Made by a program: the position numbers and the translations under genes. A DNA stretch of 25,338 bases. Source: Mesotaenium endlicherianum. Taxonomy: Eukaryota > Streptophyta > Zygnematophyceae > Zygnematales > Mesotaeniaceae. The DNA lies in NCBI GenBank assembly GCA_009602735.1, contig WELA01010311.1:488094-513431 (forward strand), given 5' to 3'. How positions within the stretch are numbered: the stretch's first letter is position 1; every line of letters begins with the position of its first letter. The notes below the pieces were generated by a model. The model was not told the origin of the DNA and did no database searches. It worked only from the letters and a program-made list of their open reading frames with translations. Positions 18,089-25,338 of the stretch are shown in pieces.

Positions 18089-19567
18089 ATGGAAAGAACA
18101 AGGTCTCAAACTAGCAAATCCCGAGACATAGAGAACTCGAATAACGAGAATGTCAAAAACCAGGCCGAAAGCCATGTAGCGGGAACCCGTACCTATTCTG
18201 AAGCAGTGGCAGATACTGCAGCTAAAGAGGCTGCAGATGAGGCAGTTGCTATTGCTGCACTCGCATCACAGTAGGCTGAAGAGGAAAGAGGCAGATTAGA
18301 GGCATAAAGATCAGCAAAAGATGCTGAAGATACAGAAAGGAGGGAAGGATAGCCAGCGCACGGGCGGTGTGTCGAGGAACTTACGGCAGCAAGGGCCAAT
18401 GTTCTGAACCCACCTCCTGCTGTACAGCCCACTGTGCCTCTAGGTCAAATTCGTGACCGGCTCAATGCGGCAGGAATTGTTGTTGCAGGAGCGAGAGGGA
18501 CTGTTGAGGACACTACTGAGCGAGTGGATGCCCATGGTGTTGCTGCATTTGCTAGACTCCCACCTCAAAGTGTGGATTTGGGAGCATTATTTGTTCAGAT
18601 GCAATTGCAGTTAGCGAGTATGTACCAGTCCCAACAAGAGGACAAAAGAAACATAATGTCCCTGCTGCAGAACAGAGACCAGCTGGGTTCTCAAACCACG
18701 GGTGGTGGTGGCCGAGGGCCAAGTAATCCTAAACCGAAACCTTCCTAGGACTATGATCCTGAGGGAAACAAGAAATATTACCTAATCAAGTTTCTCGCGG
18801 ATGTTGAGCAGTGGCTGGAAAATAATCTAGAGCTGCAGGATTACGATAAGATCAGGCACATCGGTGCTATACTGAAAGGCAGTGCAGCACACTGGTGGCT
18901 GTATTGGAAAGGAGAGCGTAAGGTTCAGCAACTCGGTGACCCTACGTGGGTAGAGTTTGTCGAGAAGTTGCATGAGAAGTTTGATGTCATCAACCAGCAC
19001 GAGAAAGCTATCTATGCGATGATCTCCTTGACACCGAAGCATACAACTTCAGTTGCTGAGTTTGCTCAAAAGTTCCAGCAGAACATGATGAAGCAACCAG
19101 ACTTGCCAGAGCGGTATAGGATAGCATGCTTCAGGTATGGCTTGAAGTCCAAAGTCTCTGGTCATTTTGCTGAAAAGAAGTATGAGAAACTGGCTGACTT
19201 GATCCAGGACGCTGATGCCTGGGATCAGCAGCAGTTCAATCACAAGCGCCAGAGTAATGCTTTGGTGTCTAAGATTGTCAAAAAGCCCCACGGTTCCTAC
19301 AATGCAATTGAAGGAGACCAGGCTGAGGATGATCAGGGTGATGAGTACGAGTATGAGTATAATTCTATACAGTCTAGGGGGAGAGGTGGTCACTCTCGAG
19401 GTGGCTATGGAAGAGGTGACGGTAGGACTAAGCCGAGACCAGCCTCAACAAAATCTGTTTGCTTCTATTGCTAGCAGTTGGGTCTCTTCAGAGAGCAGTG
19501 TCCAGACAAACACCTACCAAAGGTCAAGAGAAAGGACCAGCCTTTAAAAGACCGCAACAGTCTGTAA
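18089..19567 (+). pseudogene. Family B gag, with five in-frame stops
   Basis: One frame runs from ATG 18089 to the natural TAA at 19565-19567. Interrupting stops lie at 18272-18274, about 18305, about 18350, 18746-18748 and 19472-19474. The N-terminal part is Ala/Glu-rich with likely coiled coil. The capsid part (about 18770-19240) contains FLADVEQWLENN, AAHWWLYWKGER and a long helical segment. A Gly/Arg-rich stretch (RGRGGHSRGGYGRG) precedes one zinc knuckle, CFYC...QLGLFREQC, which has lost its His (now Leu) and has a stop after the second Cys. Gag would assemble the particle. The slippery site for pol lies just before the end. Confidence 0.85.
19543..19549 (+). other. Candidate -1 ribosomal frameshift site between gag and pol
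   Basis: TTTAAAA is in the exact gag phase needed (T TTA AAA), the X XXY YYZ pattern. Slipping back one base here moves translation from the gag frame into the pol frame, which is open on both sides. The gag stop follows 15 bases later. A downstream structure was not computed. Confidence 0.6.
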
Positions 19568-22177
19568 TCCACTCTACTGATTGTGAGGATGCTAGAGGTA
19601 TTATGGGTCCTGCTAAATTGGATTCACTATGCATGCCTGACAACCAGATAAAGGAGGCCATCAGCAATATAGACCTCCAGAGAGTGCACACTCTGGACGA
19701 TCTTCCACCTGATGTCCAACATTTCTTTGCTAAGTCAGGAGAACAATGCGAAAGTCAAAAAAAGACAGTTCCCCCTATCCTACTGCATTGCATGATTGCA
19801 GGTAGGAAGATGAGGGCATTTGTTGACGGAGGGGCGTCACATACTTTTATCAATGAGGACTTAGTTAAGCGGCTAAGGTTGCCTACTGTCACCCAAGGGA
19901 ATAGAAAGATATTCCTTGGAGTGGCCTCAAGTATCTCGAGAGGAGTTATAACCAAGCCTATTGAGGTCCAATTAGGTTCTGGCATTGCAGTTCTAACTGA
20001 AACGCTTACATTTGACGTACTCAATACTGGCTTTTATGATCTCGTGCTAGGCAAGTCCTGGCTTAACAAACATCAAGCTGAAGTGTGTTGGAGCAGAGGT
20101 ACACTTAAAGTGAGAGGAGCTAGTGATGGGCAGACTAACTTGGCACCCACCAGTGCTCTTCCTCTTGTCCTGTATGGATGGCAACTGAAGGAAAAGAAGA
20201 GGCGTCCAGAAGGATGCAAGTTGCTGAATGCAATGGAGTTCGTCAAAAGCTGGAACCAGAAGGAAGACAGAATGTTCTGTCTGCTGCTCAGAGAGGTACC
20301 TCCTCAACTTGAAGAAGTGGTGGAGAAAAAGGTAAGCCTTCCGGAGCACCCTACTGCTGCAAAAATTGTTGCTCAGTACACGAATGTTTTTAATATGCCT
20401 CCAGGACTACCTCCTAAGAGGGAGGTGGATCACAAGATTGACTTGTTACCAGGGAGTCAGCCACCCTGGCAACGCACTTATGGCTTGTCTTATGTGGAGA
20501 GCGAAGAGTTGAAAACACAGATTGCAGAGCTTGAGGAAAACGGTTATATTTCCCCCAGTAAATCATCGTATAGCGCACCCATCCTCTTTGTTAAGAAAAA
20601 GGATGAGAGTATGCAGATGTGCGTTGATTACAAAGCTCTAAACAGAATCACAGGAAAGAACAAGTACACTTTACTCAGAATCAAGGACTTGCTTGATACC
20701 CTGTCTGGTGCTAAAGTGTTCAGTAAGATAGATCTCAAGAGTGGTTATCATCAAATCAGAATTGCTAAGAGGGATGAATACAAGACTGCCTTCCGCACAC
20801 GTTATGGATACCATGAGTTCAACGTGATGCCATTTGGACTGACTAATGCTCCTGCAACATTCATGGGTGCTATGAACGACATTTTCAGACCCTACCTTGA
20901 TAAGTTTGTGCAAGTCTTCCTGGATGATATTTTAATTTTCTCTGAAGATGAAGCTCAGCATGCTGAACACTTAAAGACAGTCATGGATACTCTGAGAAGA
21001 AATCAGTTGTATGCTAAAATGAGCAAGTGTGATTTCTTCAAGGAAAGTATTGAATTTCTAGGCCACGTTGTCAGCAAAGAAGGCATCAGTGTGGATCCTA
21101 AGAAGGTCCAGACCATAAGGGACTGGCCTGTACCACAATTTGCCTCCGAAGTTAGATCCTTCCTTGGGTTGGCTAACTACTATAGAAGATTTATTGAGAA
21201 TAATTCTACAAAGGCCAGTAAACTAACTGACCTCACTAAGAAAGACCGAGGGCATGTGTGGGGGGAAGATCAGCAGGCTGCCTTCCAGACCCTTAAAGAT
21301 GCTCTTTGTTCTGCCTCAGTGCTAGCCGTATATGACCCCAGCAAACCTGTGCAGGTGGTTACTAATGCCTGTGACTTTGCCATGGGTGCTATTTTGTTGC
21401 AGCCTGCTGACAAAACCACAAAGGATGGTAAGGTAAAGCAGGAGTGGCATCCCGTGTTGTATGAGTCTATGAAATTTCATCCATCTGAAATTAATTACTC
21501 AATGCATGATAAAGAGATGCTAGCTATCATTCATTTGCTCAAACAGTGGAGAGCATACTTACATGGTAAAGCTTTTACGGTAATTACGAATCATCTATCT
21601 TTGACTCACTTTCAGAAGAAGTCCAAGCCGTCGAGGAGGGAGAATCGCTGGAGCCAGATGCTGGAACAGTTTTAAGTCCAGATTGACTACAAACCAGGGA
21701 AGTTGAATCCTGCTGATGCACTCTCTAGAAGAACTGACTTGCAAGAAAGGAACTTTAGTCAGCATGCTGTAGATAAAGTCCTTTGTGCACTCACTTCACT
21801 AAAGGTGAAAAAGTCCTTCCTTGAACAACTTAGGAAAGCCTACCTTTCTGACCCAACATTTGAGCCCAGCCCCACTGATGGTGTGTGTCCTGCTATTGCA
21901 CTCGGGTATCAGCTTAAGGGGGCGGTCTGGGTGACTCAAACCACTTTAGGAAGGCTGAAGCTGGTCATTCCTAATAACTTGGAAATAAGGTCCCTCTTAG
22001 CGAGTCAAGCGCATGACAGTTTACTTGGGGGACATTTGGGGCAGGCCAAAACTGTTGGCAAACTAACGAAACATTATCATTGGGAAAGGTTGCCCCAGGA
22101 GGTCTTGAAATATGTAAAGTCTTGTGATCAATGTCAGAGAAATAAGTCTAGGCACACACCACGGGGAGGTCTCTTAC
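19549..22177 (+). pseudogene. Family B pol: protease, RT, RNase H, integrase start
   Basis: From the -1 site the frame is open to a TAA at 21673-21675, then continues unchanged to 22177. Protease: [12 protein letters not shown] (D-G-G type, common in plants) and [10 protein letters not shown] (about 20420-21170): [37 protein letters not shown], and FLDD at 20917-20928. RNase H keeps its Glu (HDKEMLAII) but has Asn in place of both catalytic Asp residues (TNACDF at 21364-21366, TNHLSL at 21589-21591). The TAA follows LEQF. The integrase zinc-binding domain is complete (GGHLGQAKT ... SCDQCQRNKS). The catalytic core is cut off by LTR B2. RT of this type belongs with chromoviruses. Confidence 0.92.
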
Positions 22178-22923
22178 TGAAATGAATCGACTTACCAAAT
22201 AGGCGATTAATAATTAATAAAGATCTTTATATCAGCAAGTAATCTTTATGGTATTATCCGTTAACTGGTTTAACGGCAAAGGACAACACACTAACAGTGA
22301 ATAATACTCGACAGTCAAATGCGAGTAAACTAGCATCAATGATGCAAATCAGTAAACTCATACATCAGCAAGGTTAGAAGACAGTGCGTATCAATGGCTT
22401 CCCGCCTTGGATTCAGAGTTCTCTCCGTAAGCTGTGCAAGAGAGTTGGCCTCGTTTCCGAATGCCCAACTCGAGAGCAATGCCTAGCATATGTACATGGA
22501 ATGAGTTTACTGTTCAACGGTCAGTGCGATGGCACCGCCTACCCGGGAGTTAACCACGTTGGTAGGACCTCGGTTAACCAAATCCACCGCCATCTCCCAT
22601 CATCCCGAATAGCCATCCATCATGGGGATGTCATCTGGCCATTCATCTAGCAGGTGGTACTTAGATGCATATCAAGGCAGTTCGCTGCTACCGAGCACGG
22701 AAGTCAGCTGGCTGTCAAAGAATGTGTCAGCAAGCTGACTTAAGTTGACTTCAGCCTGCTGCTTTTGGCTGAGTCATTAAACTGATAATTATGTAAAGTC
22801 CAGCAGACTGATTATTAACTAAAGTTCAGCAGACTGACTACTAACTAAAGTTCAGCAGGCTAAACTAAATTAACTATTATATTTAAATGAATATTATATC
22901 TACTAATATACTGATTCATTACA
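22178..22923 (-). repeat. 3' LTR of family B copy B2 (inverted relative to B1)
   Basis: On the minus strand it starts TGTAATGAATC at 22923 and ends ATTTCA at 22178 (746 bases). Over a 267-base block shared with B1 I count about 14 differences, so the copies are clearly related but not recent twins. It is preceded on its own strand by purine-rich TTGGAGAGAT. The five bases beyond its end are CTTAC (22173-22177), the candidate target duplication. Confidence 0.85.
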
Positions 22924-23036
22924 ATCTCTCCAACTTAACTTGTTGTCGCCTCGACAACATTAAACTGCAAACGCTGTAAATAAAGAAACTGACCCTCACC
23001 AGCCTCCCTTACTGACTATCTTTTCAGCCTGTCACC
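22924..23036 (-). other. Polypurine tract and hairpin between extra ORF and LTR B2
   Basis: Directly before the LTR, the minus strand has AAGTTGGAGAGAT, a modest polypurine tract. Just before it lies a perfect 8-base hairpin, TGTTGTCG/CGACAACA with a 3-base loop (22941-22959). No ORF fits in the remaining sequence. Confidence 0.5.
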
Positions 23037-24713
23037 TTAAGGGGTGGTTCCTGGGGCTTCAGGATCAGGGGACGGAGATCTGGACCTAGATCTGGACAGC
23101 CCTCTAGGTCTGTCAGCTGGCCTTCTAAAGAACCCTGTTTGCTCTAAAGTTGGCCCTCGAGGAGAACGGAGGATGGTGGCCTGCTCTTCAACCACTTGGG
23201 TGTTGATTCCCACATAGACAGGCATTCCAGTAGGATGCTGAAATACATTGGCTAGAGGTACATGCCCCTGAGCGGAGGGGGAGGCTGGCATACCTCTGGC
23301 CCACCCGCGTGTCCCTCTTCTGGCACCCCTGTCCTCTGGGGATTTCTGTCTGTGTCTGCTGCCCAGTACAGTCAGATCAGCTTCTTCCCCTGCTTGGGCA
23401 GGTGGGCTGGGGGAGCGAGCGCGGGGTCCAGTTGTCGCCATAACGGGGATCACATTCCACACACCTGATCGTGGTTCTTTAGGAAGTGCCACTGCCTGTC
23501 CCTGGGTATCCTGAGTACCTGCTGCTGATGCTTCTCCTCTGCCTTGTTCTTCTTCCTCACCCTCCTCATCCTCCTCCTCGGAGAGAGTAGGGGTCTCGTC
23601 CACTAAGTCGTCCTGCTCCCTAGTAGACATGGAGTAGTCTACCAACCTCCCTTTCTTAGGACGCGCTGGAGGTTGCTTGGCCTTCAGCCTACTGATATCT
23701 ATCCAGCCTGCATTCTTTGCCCATTTGACAAAGGCATGCTTTCCCTTAGAGAAGTAGTCTCTTCCCCTCCTCCTATGTTCCTTGGTCTCTGCATTCATAT
23801 TGCTCAGGCATCCATTCAACCTGGGGTCCCAAGGGGCAATGTGAGGTGGTAGGATGAGATAGCCGTCTAGGCCATAGTGGAAGTCATCCGGTTGGGCTCG
23901 GTCACACTCCTGCTTCTTATTTGTGACGGTCATCCACCTCCAGTCTGTTGGCTGCTGGTAGTACTGGGGTCCGTGCTCAGCCTTCCTCAGTTTACACGGG
24001 AACCAGTGGGGAGAGAACATCTGCTGTCCTGCTTCCCTGGCCAAGTACTCCCAGCTCCTTCTCTCAACTTCATTGTAAGCTGGCAGGAGTGTGAGGTAGA
24101 ATACCGTATCCTTAAAGCTATCGGGCCGCATGCTCACCATCCGGATGAGTCTCTGATCTCCCACTATTCCCGGTATGGGGACCGGCTTGTCCTCTGAATC
24201 ATCTGCGAGATACCGGGCCTGCTCTGCTGTATAGCCCACCATCTTAGCATAATCTTCGTAAAGGACCCCGCCGGTGTGTGTCTCGATGTACCTGTCCAGT
24301 GCAGTAGCTCCTTCCTTCTGTAGCAGTGTTGTCTGTTCCAGCCTGTTGATCTCCTGGGCTGCCAGCAATGCTTCCTTCAGGTTATCGAAGTTTTGGCCAC
24401 CCACCACAGTATACCTGTAAGTGGCCAAGCTCTTCTGTCTGTCCGCTTCAATCTTTTTTCTTTTCTCCTCTTCTGCCGCTGCCGCTTCTTCTTGCTGTTT
24501 CTTCTGTCTCTCCTCCTCAGCCTTCCTGAGGTTTTCCGCTTCCTGATCCTTCTTCCTCTGTGCCTCTTCTGCCGCCTCTTGTTGCTTGCGGACCCTTTCT
24601 TGTTCTCTCCTGGTGAGGGACGTCGCCGCCAGCTCCTTCTGGTATTGCTCCATTGTCCTCCTGGCTTCTTCTGCCTTGCGCTTTCTGTCCTCCTTTTGTG
24701 TGGTGGGCGCCAT
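23037..24713 (-). CDS. Intact extra ORF between pol and 3' LTR, unknown function
   Basis: ATG 24713 to TAA 23037 gives 558 residues without a break, in contrast to the damaged genes around it. Residues about 5-95 are a charged Glu/Lys/Arg/Gln-rich coiled coil. About 95-345 is a globular Trp/Tyr-rich region with VVGGQNFDNLKEALLAAQEI, PDSFKDTVFYLTLLPAYNEV and WDPRLNGCLSNMNAETKEHR. Next come a basic Pro/Lys stretch, an acidic run (SEEEDEEGEEEEQ) and a disordered Pro/Ser/Arg C-terminus with SRSRSRSPSP. There is no signal peptide, membrane helix or zinc knuckle, so it is not an obvious env or gag. The position and strand match the third ORF of some LTR elements. A branch-point-like TACTAAC and an acceptor (AG at 24716-24715) lie just before the ATG, suggesting spliced expression. 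It could also be a captured host gene. I do not recognise the family. Confidence 0.8.
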   Translation of the reverse strand: MAPTTQKEDRKRKAEEARRTMEQYQKELAATSLTRREQERVRKQQEAAEEAQRKKDQEAENLRKAEEERQKKQQEEAAAAEEEKRKKIEADRQKSLATYRYTVVGGQNFDNLKEALLAAQEINRLEQTTLLQKEGATALDRYIETHTGGVLYEDYAKMVGYTAEQARYLADDSEDKPVPIPGIVGDQRLIRMVSMRPDSFKDTVFYLTLLPAYNEVERRSWEYLAREAGQQMFSPHWFPCKLRKAEHGPQYYQQPTDWRWMTVTNKKQECDRAQPDDFHYGLDGYLILPPHIAPWDPRLNGCLSNMNAETKEHRRRGRDYFSKGKHAFVKWAKNAGWIDISRLKAKQPPARPKKGRLVDYSMSTREQDDLVDETPTLSEEEDEEGEEEEQGRGEASAAGTQDTQGQAVALPKEPRSGVWNVIPVMATTGPRARSPSPPAQAGEEADLTVLGSRHRQKSPEDRGARRGTRGWARGMPASPSAQGHVPLANVFQHPTGMPVYVGINTQVVEEQATILRSPRGPTLEQTGFFRRPADRPRGLSRSRSRSPSPDPEAPGTTP

Positions 24714-24979
24714 CCTGCACATGTAACCAGGGCACAAGTTAGTAGGATATGGACCTTTGTCATAGGGATTGCAGGAAGTATGTTAGTATTTAGTATAGTG
24801 GCTTCGCTGCTGTTTACCTTACAGGATGATTGCTAAAAGTTGACGTAGTTGCGATGCGCTACACATAAACGTATGAGTGTGTTTTTATCGCTCTCGCTCA
24901 CTAACTGTCATATATTTTCCCCTCCAACTTAAATGGAGACAGGACCGCCTGTCACCGTCCCGTGCAACTGAAATGACAG
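24714..24979 (-). other. Spacer between pol stop and extra ORF, with splice-acceptor signals
   Basis: On the minus strand this 266-base spacer starts at the pol stop. Near 24918-24940 it holds a purine-rich TTAAGTTGGAGGGGAAAA, close to the tract before the LTR. It ends with two TACTAAC-like motifs and the acceptor TTACATGTGCAG before the ATG of the extra ORF. A 9-base inverted repeat, AACTGTCAT/ATGACAGTT (24903-24911 and 24973-24981), spans most of it. Confidence 0.5.
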
Positions 24980-25338
24980 TTATGGAGGGACTCCAGCGGC
25001 CCGGAGGTGGAACCGTGTCAACGCCCCTTTGGCATTGGTCAAGTGGTCCTTAAACTCCCAAGTGTCCCCAGAGGCATCGTAACCCTTCCATCGAATGAGG
25101 TATTTCATGACATATTTAGACGATCGACGGACCGAGCGAGCGTCTAAAATCTCATCGACCTCATATTCCTCAGGGTCGCCGTCCCGGACAGCGGGGACAG
25201 GTCCCGGTTGGACAGGGAACCGACCTGTGCACANGCCAGGAAGGAGACATTAAAGACCGAATGCCCCTTGTATTCAGCTGACATGTTCAGTTTGTAAGCA
25301 TTCTGACCGACACGACGGACCACCGAATAGGGACCGAC
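24980..25338 (-). pseudogene. Integrase C-terminus and chromodomain of copy B2 (partial)
   Basis: From the right edge the minus strand reads the integrase C-terminal motif GPYSVVRRVGQNAYKLNM, then GHSVFNVSFLA. An undetermined base (n at 25234) marks a frame change. The next frame runs RFPVQPGPVP and a chromodomain: EEYEVDEILDARS, KYVMKYLIRWKGYD, DTWEFKDHL. TAA is at 24982-24980. The aromatic-cage-type Tyr/Trp/Trp positions are visible. Chromodomains on integrases steer insertion to marked chromatin. The apparent shift may be a sequencing gap, in which case this gene could be intact. Confidence 0.88.

Larger units (their letters stand above)
17336..22177 (+). mobile_element. Family B Ty3/gypsy element, plus-strand copy (B1), 3'-truncated
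   Basis: In order: 5' LTR, Met-type primer site, gag, -1 frameshift site, protease, RT, RNase H and integrase zinc-binding domain. It stops at 22177 inside the integrase, where a family B LTR in the opposite direction begins. Gag has several stops and pol has one. It sits in a family A integrase fragment on its left side. The rest of its integrase and its 3' LTR may lie beyond the right edge, on the far side of copy B2. Confidence 0.88.
22178..25338 (-). mobile_element. Family B element, minus-strand copy (B2), enters from the right edge
   Basis: In minus-strand order: integrase C-terminal end and chromodomain (25338-24980), spacer, intact extra ORF (24713-23037), purine-rich tract, and 3' LTR (22923-22178). 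The LTR matches B1, so the pol end and extra ORF very likely belong to family B. Its low-coordinate end lies inside the B1 integrase, fitting insertion of B2 into B1. Its 5' part is outside the window. Confidence 0.75.

Noticed and set aside
23877..24836. Plus-strand open frames opposite the extra ORF, including a Leu/Phe-rich one that looks like membrane segments
   Set aside because: The hydrophobic appearance is the mirror of Glu/Lys-rich coiled-coil codons on the minus strand. The minus-strand ORF is far longer and has context.

Overview
The window looks like nuclear DNA of a green plant-lineage organism. The best guess is a charophyte alga such as Chara, because a plastid-type IscA gene with GT-AG introns sits beside plant/algal-type Ty3/gypsy elements. 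This assignment rests on protein and element types, not on a database match. There is no sign of prokaryotic organisation.

Layout. (1) 1-1599: GC-rich low-complexity DNA with purine tracts, CA and TAC microsatellites and G-runs. (2) 1600-1809: a likely 70-codon minus-strand exon of an unrecognised gene. (3) 3265-4401: one convincing host gene in three exons, a 182-residue chloroplast A-type iron-sulfur carrier (CpISCA/SufA-like). (4) 4781-5248: four identical 117-bp tandem units followed by a diverged fifth. (5) 5901 to the right edge: about 19 kb of nested and broken Ty3/gypsy LTR retrotransposons.

The retroelement block contains three families. Family A (+) has LTRs at 5901-6839 and 15893-16830, a gag with two CCHC knuckles, and an integrase that ends in a PHD finger. 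Its protease, RT and RNase H are missing. Family C (-, 8956-14122) fills the gap, with a 906-bp LTR, a Met-tRNA-type primer site, and degraded gag, protease, RT, RNase H and integrase. Family B has three LTR copies: a truncated one at 8323-8955, the 5' LTR of a plus-strand copy B1 (17336-22177), and the 3' LTR of a minus-strand copy B2 (22178 to the edge) that cuts into the B1 integrase. B1 shows gag, a perfect -1 slippery heptamer, then protease, RT, RNase H and the integrase zinc-binding domain. B2 shows the end of the integrase, a chromodomain, and then an intact 558-codon extra ORF between pol and the 3' LTR.

Read together, B1 and B2 suggest a family B layout of LTR, gag, (-1 shift), PR-RT-RH-INT-chromodomain, extra ORF, polypurine tract, LTR. 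The extra ORF resembles nothing I recognise, has no visible membrane segment, and is preceded by a good branch point and splice acceptor. It is the most novel item here. Most other retroelement reading frames are broken, largely by changes that look like C-to-T or G-to-A transitions.
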